From NCBI GenBank assembly GCA_963837515.1, contig CAWINT010000012.1:62001-126000 (forward strand): a stretch of 64,000 nucleotides of DNA, read 5' to 3'. Below are positions 43,102 to 50,587 of this stretch, piece by piece; the first letter of the stretch is position 1, and each line of letters begins with the position of its first letter. The translations under genes and the position numbers were made by a program. Source of the DNA: RYN-230 sp963837515. GTDB lineage: Bacteria > Actinomycetota > Actinomycetes > Streptosporangiales > Streptosporangiaceae. Under the pieces are notes generated by a model. The model saw nothing but the letters and a program-made list of their open reading frames with translations, did no database searches and was not told the origin of the DNA.

Positions 43102-43617
43102 ATGGGTCTGAGGGACCGGATGCGCGGACAGGGCGGTCATGCCGGGCGGCGCTACCGGATGCAGCAGAAACTGCTGTCGATCGGTGATGACTACTGGATC
43201 GAGGACGAGTCCGGTCAGCGGGTCTTCAAGGTCGATGGCAAGGCCATGCGGGTCCGCGACACCTTCGTGCTCGAGGACGCCTCGGGCGGCGAAGTCGCGA
43301 AGATCCAGGAGCGCAAGCTGAGCGTGCGCGACAAGATGAAAATCGAGATGGGCGGCGGCAGCGCGACTGTGCACAAGGCCGTGGCAGGAATCCGTGATCG
43401 TTACAAGATCGATGTAGACGGCGGCACCGACATGAGTGCGCACGGCAACATCGCCAACCACGAATACAAGATCGAGCGCGACGGTGACACGGTCGCAACC
43501 GTCTCGAAAAGCTGGTTCCGGGTCCGTGACACTTACGGCGTCGAGATCGCGCCAGAACAAGATGATGCGCTCATCCTGGCGATCACGGTGTGCATGGACT
43601 CGATGGCGGCTGGATAG
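43102..43617 (+). CDS. LURP-one-related (LOR) family protein
   Basis: 171 residues, GAGGAGG before ATG 43102. Repeating beta strands in the order YRMQQKLLSIGDDYWIEDESGQRVFKVDGKAMRVRDTFVLEDASGGEVAKIQERKLSVRDKMKIE and YKIERDGDTVATVSKSWFRVRDTYGVEI form the twelve-stranded tubby-like barrel of LOR (DUF567) proteins. Role unknown in bacteria; tubby folds bind phospholipid or anchor at membranes. Right-hand target of module B. Confidence 0.9.
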   Translation: MGLRDRMRGQGGHAGRRYRMQQKLLSIGDDYWIEDESGQRVFKVDGKAMRVRDTFVLEDASGGEVAKIQERKLSVRDKMKIEMGGGSATVHKAVAGIRDRYKIDVDGGTDMSAHGNIANHEYKIERDGDTVATVSKSWFRVRDTYGVEIAPEQDDALILAITVCMDSMAAG

Positions 43618-43665
43618 ACCGCGACGGTGCGGGCTCCCCGGATACCGTGCGGCGCATCGCTCTGG

Positions 43666-43727
43666 GTTCCCCTAGGGGAGTCCTGGTGGCAGGGGATGTC
43701 CCGCTGATCCGCTGCGGCAAGACTCGT
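43666..43727 (+). promoter_or_regulatory. Bipartite module, copy C
   Basis: GTTCCCCTAGGGGA with CCTAGG 43671-43676, GGGATG at 43693 and CAAGACTC at 43718. One-directional: the left side faces the end of the LOR gene and has no second box at the 22-bp position. Confidence 0.75.
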
Positions 43728-43761
43728 GCCGACATAGCAGCCGAAGAATGGAGATTGCACG

Positions 43762-44091
43762 ATGGCTGTTGGAAATGCCCCCGTGATGGAGACCCTGATC
43801 GACATCAATGCGGCATCGCTGGCCCGGACCCAGTTGGACCCGCGCGCCCTCATGCTCGTCCGGCTGGCGGCGCTGGCCGCGGTTGACGCCCCGGTCTCGT
43901 CCTACCTGCTGCACGTCGGACCCTCAGCGGAAGCCGGGCTGACCGCCGCGGACGCCGAGGACGTTCTGGTCGCGGTCGCACCGATCGTGGGCACCGCCCG
44001 CACCGCCGCGGCGGCCGCCAAGATCATTGAAGCGCTCGACCTGGCGATCGAGCTGGCGGAAGAAGACGCCGAATCGGCACAGCACGCCTGA
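43762..44091 (+). CDS. Carboxymuconolactone decarboxylase-like protein
   Basis: 109 residues. PVMETLIDINAASLARTQLDPRALMLVRLAALAAVDAPVSSYLLHVGPSAEAGLTAADAEDVLVAVAPIVGTARTAAAAAKI has the helical CMD fold; the E-x(n)-C-x-x-C peroxidatic motif of AhpD is absent, so peroxidase activity is unlikely. Short stand-alone members like this are of unknown role. Controlled by module C, 70 bp upstream. Confidence 0.82.
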   Translation: MAVGNAPVMETLIDINAASLARTQLDPRALMLVRLAALAAVDAPVSSYLLHVGPSAEAGLTAADAEDVLVAVAPIVGTARTAAAAAKIIEALDLAIELAEEDAESAQHA

Positions 44092-44610
44092 GGCAACTCG
44101 CTCGGCGACCGCAGCAAGGTCGCCTGCAGCCAGCGCATCCAAGTATGTGCGCAGCGCGGCCTTGACTTCGGTGCCGGGCTGACCGGTTCGTCTCCGCCCG
44201 ACCCGCCACAAATTGCCGGACCGCGCACGCGGCGTTGACCACCGTCAGATCAGCCAGCGGAAACTATGCCGGTAGATCAAGAGGTATATACGCCCTGAAC
44301 GGCGCCGATCAGGCGCCGCGACCGCCAACCCGGAATAACTCCCCGCCCGGCATAAAGGCCACCCCCGTCAGGGGAGGGTTGTCTCGGCGCGGCCGAGAGG
44401 ATTTCCGGGTAAGGCGTGCCCCACACTGATAACGTCGGGAAGGTCTTTCTGGTGGGTTGCCTGGCCAGGCGGGATGGTGCTGCTACTCCGCTGGCCGATG
44501 CTCCTCGTAACCGTCAAGGGAGCGCAATGGCTCGCGGCGTCTCGGAGAAGATATGTTTGCGGTGAGCGCCGCGCTTTCCGGAGTGTCGGCCCTTTCCGGA
44601 GTGTCGGCTC
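44092..44610. other. Intergenic region with an NTF2/SnoaL-like remnant
   Basis: 519 bp without an intact gene. On the minus strand 44180-44098 encodes TEVKAALRTYLDALAAGDLAAVAERVAS, the first helix of SnoaL/NTF2-like proteins, running into the CMD gene without its beta sheet. The last 40 bp carry an 18-bp tandem repeat (44574-44608). Confidence 0.4.
44574..44608. repeat. 18-bp tandem repeat, two copies
   Basis: CTTTCCGGAGTGTCGGC at 44574-44590 and 44592-44608, directly before the GGDEF reading frame. Confidence 0.7.
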
Positions 44611-45474
44611 GTGGGTGAAACTGGGTGTGACCGTCCCGGGCGGCCAGCGCGGGCGGACGAGCCGGTCGGCGATGGCGATTCCGGGGATGAGAATCCCCCT
44701 GGGCCGGATTTGGGCGCGGACGCGGCGCTGTCCGTCGTGCTCGACGCGACCCGGGCCTTGCTGTGGATCGAGACCGCGGCTGACGCCTCCGCGGTGGCCA
44801 GGGACCTTGTCGAGGATCTCGGCGGGGTGATGGTCGCGGCCATTACTGCGACCGGCGACGCTCTCCCGGTGGACGTGTCGTTCGGGGTGGGCGAGCCGGT
44901 CCTGCCCGCGGCTCCACGCTCGAGCGTGGCCAGGATGCTCCTCGAACGTCACCTCCCGATCTTCGCACGCGACGCCCAGCGAGCCCTCGAACTGGCAGAC
45001 CAGACGTCGCGCCTCACCGTGGACGCCTCGGTCAACTCGCTCACCGGCTTGGCTAACCGCCGGATGCTGAGTCGTGCCCTGGGCCGTCTCCGGCCGGGTG
45101 ACACCGTGATCATGATCGACCTCGATCACTTCAAGGCGATCAACGACACGCTCGGCCACCAGGAAGGCGACCGGGTTCTCCGCGCCCTCGGCCAGACCCT
45201 GGCCGCTAGCCTGCGGGCCGCGGACCGGGTCGGCCGGTACGGAGGCGAGGAGTTCGTGGTGATCGCGTCCGAAAGCCAGCCCGAGCCGTTCCTCATCCGC
45301 CTGCGGCGCGAGTGGGAGAAGGCACGGCCGTACCCGATCACCTTCTCCGCCGGCATCGCCCCGGCTCGTCCCCATCCCCGGCGGGCCCTTGAGGCGGCCG
45401 ACCGGGCCATGTACCGGGCCAAAGCGTCCGGCCGTGACCAATGGCAATGGGCTACCAGGGAGGACTACTCATGA
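44611..45474 (+). CDS. Diguanylate cyclase (GGDEF) with N-terminal sensor region
   Basis: Up to 287 residues from GTG 44611; no ribosome site, so the exact start is uncertain. Residues about 35-130 (ALSVVLDATRALLWIETAADASAVARDLVEDLGGVMVAAI) look like a degenerate GAF/dimerisation region. GGDEF domain from about 140: SLTGLANRRML, IDLDHFKAINDTLGHQEGD and the active site RYGGEEFVVIA, all intact, so cyclic-di-GMP synthesis is expected. The family's upstream RxxD inhibitory site is not evident. Followed 198 bp later by a B12-binding protein. Confidence 0.9.
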   Translation: MGETGCDRPGRPARADEPVGDGDSGDENPPGPDLGADAALSVVLDATRALLWIETAADASAVARDLVEDLGGVMVAAITATGDALPVDVSFGVGEPVLPAAPRSSVARMLLERHLPIFARDAQRALELADQTSRLTVDASVNSLTGLANRRMLSRALGRLRPGDTVIMIDLDHFKAINDTLGHQEGDRVLRALGQTLAASLRAADRVGRYGGEEFVVIASESQPEPFLIRLRREWEKARPYPITFSAGIAPARPHPRRALEAADRAMYRAKASGRDQWQWATREDYS

Positions 45475-45672
45475 CACCCGTGTCCCGGCCACCAGCATCG
45501 GAGCCGAGGCCATCGACCCCGGCAGTTTGATGATGATCTCATGGTGGGACAGCCCGGAGTGTTCCGCGAGGCACATCCGCCCCGGAAATCACCGCCGATC
45601 TCATCGGTGCATCCCGGGCGGCGGTGACCGGCCGCGGCCCCGCCGGTTCCGGCGCTTCGGGGTCGTCGCCCG

Positions 45673-46680
45673 GTGATCGGCGGCGACATCGGCGCCGATT
45701 TGGTGCGGGGGTACCTTGAGCACGCCGTCGTCGGCGACAGTGAATTCGGTGTCCGCCTGGCGCTCGGCCTGCTGGACCGCGGTGTCCCGTTCGATGAGAT
45801 CATCGTCGATCTGCTTGGCGTCGCCCAGCGCGAGGTCGGCGAACGGTGGTTGCGCAACGACTGGACCGTTGCCGATGAGCACCTGGCCAGCGGAGTTACC
45901 CAGAAGGCGCTCGATGCTGTCGCCAATTCGGTGGACGCCCCGGCCGCCGGCGGGCTTGTCGTGGTTGCCTGCGCCGAAGGGGATTGGCACTCACTGCCGG
46001 CCCAGATGTTCGCCGAGATGCTCCGCTCTCACGGCTTCACGGTCGCCTTCCTGGGGGCGTCCACCCCTGTGGACCACGTCGCCAAGCTCATCGCCCGGCA
46101 CCACCCCGACGCCCTCGCGGTGAGCTGCAACCTGGAGCTCTTCTTCTCCGGTGTCACCCGGTTGGTCAACGCCGCCCACCGCCATGGCATCCCGGTGATC
46201 GCCGGAGGACGAGCGCTCGGCGCCGGCCCGGACCGGGCGACCCGCCTGGGCGCCGACGCCTGGGCGGCCGGGCCCGATGACGCCGTCCGCATTCTGCACG
46301 AATGGCAACACCGGCCGCCGGCCATCCCCACCGAGTCGGCCCCGATCGACCAGGCCGCACTGCAACTCGACGCGATAGCACCCGAGATCGCCGGAGTGGC
46401 GTTCGAGGCCCTCACCGCCGCCTACCCGCCGATGGCGACGTACAACAACGAACAACTCGCCCGCACCAAAGAAGACCTCGCCCTCATCACTCGGTTCGTC
46501 GCGGCTGCCCGCCTCGTCAGCGATCCCACCGTGCTGACCGACATGCTCGACTGGCTCCGGACACTTCTCGCCACCCGGGGAGTCCCCCCCGGCGCCGTCA
46601 CCGCAGGTCTGAGCGTCCTGGCCCCGGTAATCGGCCAAGTCGACCCACAGGCCAGCCAGCTCGTCCGGGAGTCCCGCTAA
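45673..46680 (+). CDS. Cobalamin-binding photosensor-like protein (CarH-type domain, no DNA-binding domain)
   Basis: 335 residues from GTG 45673. Residues about 5-85 form the four-helix B12-binding_2 cap and contain W59-x9-E69-H70, the exact signature of the CarH light-sensing cap that contacts adenosylcobalamin. Residues 95-215 are the Rossmann-like B12 domain: AEGDWHSLP offers His106 as the lower axial ligand (D-x-H, with the usual Gly replaced by Pro109), then VAFLGASTP and IPVIAGGRALG. Residues 225-335 are an all-helical C-terminal region of unknown type. The MerR DNA-binding domain of CarH is missing, so it probably signals by protein contact. Neighbouring GGDEF gene suggests light or B12 input to cyclic-di-GMP; inference. 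Confidence 0.82.
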   Translation: MIGGDIGADLVRGYLEHAVVGDSEFGVRLALGLLDRGVPFDEIIVDLLGVAQREVGERWLRNDWTVADEHLASGVTQKALDAVANSVDAPAAGGLVVVACAEGDWHSLPAQMFAEMLRSHGFTVAFLGASTPVDHVAKLIARHHPDALAVSCNLELFFSGVTRLVNAAHRHGIPVIAGGRALGAGPDRATRLGADAWAAGPDDAVRILHEWQHRPPAIPTESAPIDQAALQLDAIAPEIAGVAFEALTAAYPPMATYNNEQLARTKEDLALITRFVAAARLVSDPTVLTDMLDWLRTLLATRGVPPGAVTAGLSVLAPVIGQVDPQASQLVRESR

Positions 46681-46749
46681 CCCGCCGCGTTCTCCTGTAT
46701 TACGGGCGGGATGCGAGACCGAAGTTCCCCCGGACGTGCTCGGGGGCTG

Positions 46750-47631
46750 TCAGGGTGCCTGCTCGACTGGCGTGTTGAAGAACTCGACTGGCGTGTTGAA
46801 GAAGTTGGCCAGGTGCGAGAGGGCGGCACACGCGCTAGCCGGCAGATCGCCGAGCACCGCGGCGACCGGTGCGCGGCCGGCGAGCGCATCTGCGACCTCG
46901 GCTGCGGCTGGCCCGGCTGTGTTCCGCCGGTCGACCGTGAGCGTGACGCCGTTGCGGCTGTCCACCTCGAAGGTTCCGCCGCCGGCGCCGCCCAGAGTCA
47001 GCTTCTGCTGTACCGGGTCGGCGAACCTGGACGCCACTGCGGCGGCGATGAACACCCCGTATGCGGTCGCGTAGGCGGTTGCGTCACCGTCGGTGGAGGG
47101 TTCGGCGCCACGGGCGAGCAGCACGTCGCGCTCGTGGAGCCACGAATCCCAGAAACGATGGAGCAGGCGGACCGTCCAGTCCATCGGACCGTATGGCAGG
47201 CGGACGTCGAACCTGACGCCCTGGGCCAGCTGATAGCGGCCCGTGCCGAGCATCTCTCCGGTCGTCGCCGCGAGGCGGCCGAGGGTGGCATCGGGTGACT
47301 CGCCCGCCGATGCGGCCAGCCAGCGGCGAGGTGTGATTCTCGGGTCGAAGCCGGCGGTGACGTCGAGCGCGCTGTCACCGGGCCCGGCGGCGATCGCGAT
47401 CGCATCGCCGTCGCACAGGTGCCGGACGACGTCATGCGCGGACCAGTCGGCGCACCGGGTTGGCCCGGCCCAGTCGCCAGGACCAAAACCCTGGAGAATC
47501 GAGATGAACCCTCGCCGCTGCGCACCGAACACCTCGAGAAGGTGCTGTGGGTCGAACTCGCACGCGCCAGCGGTCCGCAGGAGCAGCAGGCCAGGCTGGA
47601 TCTTCCCCGGCCGCAGGCGGTGATCAGTCAT
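46750..47631 (-). CDS. Maleylpyruvate isomerase/DinB-like (TIGR03083-type) protein
   Basis: 293 residues from ATG 47631. N-terminal four-helix MDMPI domain: RRGFISILQGFGPGDWAGPTRCADWSAHDVVRHL with the His metal ligand in HDVVRHL, and later LHRFWDSWLHERDVLL with its histidines. These proteins are mycothiol-dependent or related thiol enzymes in actinobacteria. The C-terminal SCP2-like part (LTLGGAGGGTFEVDSRNGVTLTVDRRNTAGPAAAEVADALAGRA) is present. The end contains an in-frame duplication (FFNTPVE twice) from a 21-bp tandem repeat. Confidence 0.85.
   Translation of the reverse strand: MTDHRLRPGKIQPGLLLLRTAGACEFDPQHLLEVFGAQRRGFISILQGFGPGDWAGPTRCADWSAHDVVRHLCDGDAIAIAAGPGDSALDVTAGFDPRITPRRWLAASAGESPDATLGRLAATTGEMLGTGRYQLAQGVRFDVRLPYGPMDWTVRLLHRFWDSWLHERDVLLARGAEPSTDGDATAYATAYGVFIAAAVASRFADPVQQKLTLGGAGGGTFEVDSRNGVTLTVDRRNTAGPAAAEVADALAGRAPVAAVLGDLPASACAALSHLANFFNTPVEFFNTPVEQAP
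46762..46803. repeat. 21-bp tandem duplication inside a coding 3' end
   Basis: CTCGACTGGCGTGTTGAAGAA occurs twice in tandem (46762-46782, 46783-46803), adding seven residues in frame to the C-terminus of the gene at 46750-47631. Confidence 0.8.
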
Positions 47632-47810
47632 CGGTGGCTCCGTGGTTTGAGGTCGTCGGCGGGTCCGCGGTTCTGCTAGAGGCTGGGCCACTGCCCTCGA
47701 GTGACCGGAGGTGCCAGCAGGCCGGCTGATACAGCGGCCACGGCCGGCGGGCTGAGGAGGCGCGCCGTAGCGGGCAGCGGTGGTACGGCCGACGCCGGAG
47801 GCTGCGGAGC

Positions 47811-48584
47811 CTAGCGGGCGGTCCAGCCGCCGTCGGCCAGGATGGTCTGGCCGGTGATCAGTGAGGCGGCCGGGGAGGCCAGGAACACCACGACGCCGGC
47901 CACTTCGATGGGCTCGCCGATGCGGTGCAGTGCGGCGATCCGCTCGATCACGTCCGCGCGGAACTGTGGGTCGGCCAGGGCGGCCCCGGTGCCCGGCGTG
48001 CTAATGAACGTGGGGGCGACCGCGTTGACGGTGATCCCGTGCTGGCCCCATTCGATGGCCAGGCACCGGGTCAGGTGCGCGATGGCAGCCTTGGTCATGC
48101 AATAGACCGATTCTCCGGGCAGTGCGACCGCGCCAGCCTGAGAGCCGATGCTGATGATCCGCCCGTACCCCTGGCTGATCATGATGCGCCCGGCGGCCTG
48201 GCTGGCCAGGAACGTCCCCTTGAGATTGACCGTCAGGGTCGCGTCGAGGTCTTCTTCCCGGACGTCTTCGGCCGGATTCCTGGGCGCGATACCAGCGTTG
48301 TTGACCAGGATGTCCAGGCGGCCGAACCGGGCCGCCGCGGCCTGCACCGCCGGGCCGACCTGGCTGGCCTGGGCGATGTCCATCTGCAGCGGCAGCGCGC
48401 GCCGCCCCAGCGCCTCGATCTCCCCGGGAACGCCGCCGTCCGCGGCGGCATCGCGCAGCCCGAGCGCGACGTCCGCGCCCGCTGCGGCCAGCGCCAGCGC
48501 GATCGCCCGGCCCAGCCCGCGGGCCGCACCGGTCACCAGCGCGACCTGGCCCTGTACATCGAACCTCGGCAGTACCGGCACCAC
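47811..48584 (-). CDS. Short-chain dehydrogenase/reductase (FabG-like)
   Basis: 257 residues from GTG 48584, GAGGAG 2-5 nt upstream. TGAARGLGRAIA cofactor loop, NNAGIAP, catalytic Ser in SIGSQAG, YCMTKAA (Tyr-x3-Lys) and the C-terminal ITGQTILADGGW typical of FabG-type reductases. The 30-40 region LGLRDAAADGG does not fix NAD or NADP preference. No obvious partner; a classical SDR of unknown substrate. Confidence 0.92.
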   Translation of the reverse strand: MVPVLPRFDVQGQVALVTGAARGLGRAIALALAAAGADVALGLRDAAADGGVPGEIEALGRRALPLQMDIAQASQVGPAVQAAAARFGRLDILVNNAGIAPRNPAEDVREEDLDATLTVNLKGTFLASQAAGRIMISQGYGRIISIGSQAGAVALPGESVYCMTKAAIAHLTRCLAIEWGQHGITVNAVAPTFISTPGTGAALADPQFRADVIERIAALHRIGEPIEVAGVVVFLASPAASLITGQTILADGGWTAR

Positions 48585-48776
48585 CGCTCCTCACCAGTCC
48601 CGCTCACAGTAGCGCGGGCCTGGGCCGGCTGCCCGGTGAGAACCGGGAAGCAGGCCCGGTCGGCCGGCGGCTAGGGGTCGTTCGGCCCTGATCTGACGGG
48701 GTGGCGTGCGGCAGGGTGGGAATACCGGTCCGCGCGAGCGGCCGGTTAGGCGTGCGGAGCGGGACGGGAGATGGAG

Positions 48777-50045
48777 ATGGCCAGGTTTGACGTGGCAGAA
48801 CTGTCGGCGCTGGAGATCCTGGATTCGCGGGGGCGCCCGACGCTGGCGGTCACGGTGGTGCTCGGTGATGGGACCCGGGCGCGGGCCGGGGTGCCATCCG
48901 GTGCGTCGACCGGGTCGCGGGAGGCGGTGGAGCGGCGCGACGGGGACCCGGCCCGGTACGGCGGCAAGGGTGTGCTGGGCGCGGTCGCCGCGGTCAACGA
49001 CGACCTGGCGGGGCTGCTGCGCGGCCGGGCGTGGGCCTCGCTGGCCGAGGCCGACCAGGCCATGATCGATCTCGACGGCACCCCCAACAAGGCCCGGCTC
49101 GGCGCGAACGCGATCGTGGGGGTGTCAATGGCGCTGGCCCGGGCGCTGGCCGACTCGGACGGGGTGGCGCTGTGGCGCTGGCTGACGCCGGAGGGAGTGG
49201 CCCCGTCACTGCCCGTGCCGCACTTCAACGTGCTGAACGGGGGCGTGCACGCGCCCAACGAGCTGGACTTCCAGGAGTTCATGGTCGCGCCGCTGGGCGC
49301 CCCGTCGATGGCCGAGGCGGTGCGGGCCGGCGCCGAGGTGTACGCGGCACTGCGCCGTGAACTGGCCGGCCGGAAGCTGTCCACCGGGCTGGGTGACGAG
49401 GGCGGGTTCGCTCCCGAGATCAGCGAGCCGGAAGAAGTGCTGCGGCTGCTGACCGCGGCCATCGGCGACGCGGGTTACCCGGTGGGCCCCGGCGGGGTGA
49501 GCATCGCACTGGACCTGGCCGCCAGCGAGTTCCGCCAGGCCGACGGCACCTATCTCGTGGCCGGTGAGAAGCTGGCCAGCGCGGACATGATCGAGCGGCT
49601 GGCCGCCATCACCGGGGACTTCCCGGTGCACCTGATCGAGGACGGCCTCGGCGAGGACGACGAGGACGGCTGGATCGCGCTCACCGCCCGGCTCGGGGAC
49701 CGCATCGAGCTGGTCGGTGACGACATCTTCTGCACCAACCCGGCCATCATCACGGCCGCCATCGCCCGCGGCATCGGCAACGCCTCGCTGATCAAGCTCA
49801 ACCAGATCGGCACCGTCACCGAGACCCTGGACGCCATGGCCATCTGCCGCCGGGCCGGCTACCGGCAGTTCGTCTCGCACCGCTCCGGGGAAACCGAGGA
49901 CCACTTCATCGCCGACCTCGCCGTCGGCACCGGCAGCGGGCACCTCAAGACCGGCGCCCCGGCCCGCGGCGAACGTGTCGCAAAATACAACCGGCTCATC
50001 GAAATCGCCGCCACCGAGCCAGGCCTGCGCTACGGCATCGGCTGA
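48777..50045 (+). CDS. Enolase paralogue
   Basis: 422 residues from ATG 48777 (GGGAG 6 nt upstream; ATG 48771 adds two residues). Carries the active-site parts of 2-phosphoglycerate hydratase: PSGASTGSREAVE loop, GDEGGFAP with the catalytic Glu, metal ligands in ALDLAASEF, LIEDGLGEDD and GDDIFCTNP, catalytic Lys in LIKLNQIGT, and SHRSGETED plus HLKTGAPARGERVAKYN. Some usually fixed positions differ (NGGVHAPNELDFQEF for NGGSHADN). It stands alone without FtsB/DivIC-type or other usual enolase neighbours, so it may be a second copy for condition-specific use. Confidence 0.9.
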   Translation: MARFDVAELSALEILDSRGRPTLAVTVVLGDGTRARAGVPSGASTGSREAVERRDGDPARYGGKGVLGAVAAVNDDLAGLLRGRAWASLAEADQAMIDLDGTPNKARLGANAIVGVSMALARALADSDGVALWRWLTPEGVAPSLPVPHFNVLNGGVHAPNELDFQEFMVAPLGAPSMAEAVRAGAEVYAALRRELAGRKLSTGLGDEGGFAPEISEPEEVLRLLTAAIGDAGYPVGPGGVSIALDLAASEFRQADGTYLVAGEKLASADMIERLAAITGDFPVHLIEDGLGEDDEDGWIALTARLGDRIELVGDDIFCTNPAIITAAIARGIGNASLIKLNQIGTVTETLDAMAICRRAGYRQFVSHRSGETEDHFIADLAVGTGSGHLKTGAPARGERVAKYNRLIEIAATEPGLRYGIG

Positions 50046-50056
50046 GCCCCGGCCGG

Positions 50057-50587
50057 CTAGCTGGCGTCACGATCCTCCGGTTCTGTGCCGCGCACGGGCT
50101 GGTCGGCGAGTTCGTCGATGGCGCTGACCAGTTCCCGCAGGGCGGGAACCGCGGCCGCCAGCAGGTGCTGCCAGCCCGGGTGCAGGCTGGCCACCGCCGC
50201 CTGCAGGATCGCGGCGTTGGTCGTCTGCCATTGGCGGACGGCGCGGGCCCCGGCCGGGGTGAGGCGCAGCGCCACGGTTCGGCGGTCTCCGCCCCCGCTG
50301 GTACGGGTCACCAGACCACGCGATTGCAGCCCGTTGGCCAGGGTGGTGACCGAGTTGGGTGCGAGCCGCAGCTGCCTGGCCAGCTGGCTAGGCCGGGCGC
50401 CTGGATTCTCAGCCAGGCAGGACAGCAGCTCGAGCTGGGCCACCGACAGCGTGTTCGCGGGGTCGGAACTGCGGGCGGTACGGCGCATCGCCCGGCGCAG
50501 TTGCGCCACCACACCCGCCAGCTCCGCGTCGGCCCGGGCCGTGCCACCTGGCGGATGGCCGCTGTTCAGCGGATGGTCGCTGTTCAT
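50057..50587 (-). CDS. MarR-family regulator
   Basis: 176 residues from ATG 50587, which overlaps the MFS stop (ATGA). Winged helix: LSVAQLELLSCLAENPGARPSQLARQLRLAPNSVTTLANGLQSRGLVTRTSGGGDRRTVALRLTPAG, with the DRR wing motif. Downstream gene of the exporter-regulator operon, likely repressing it through the palindromes at 52000-52032 and released by an exported compound. Confidence 0.9.
   Translation of the reverse strand: MNSDHPLNSGHPPGGTARADAELAGVVAQLRRAMRRTARSSDPANTLSVAQLELLSCLAENPGARPSQLARQLRLAPNSVTTLANGLQSRGLVTRTSGGGDRRTVALRLTPAGARAVRQWQTTNAAILQAAVASLHPGWQHLLAAAVPALRELVSAIDELADQPVRGTEPEDRDAS

Noticed and set aside
45475..45672. Small gene between GGDEF and the B12 protein (ATG 45470, 19 residues)
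   Set aside because: Very short, Pro/Ser-rich and without conserved features; the start overlap with the GGDEF stop alone is not enough.
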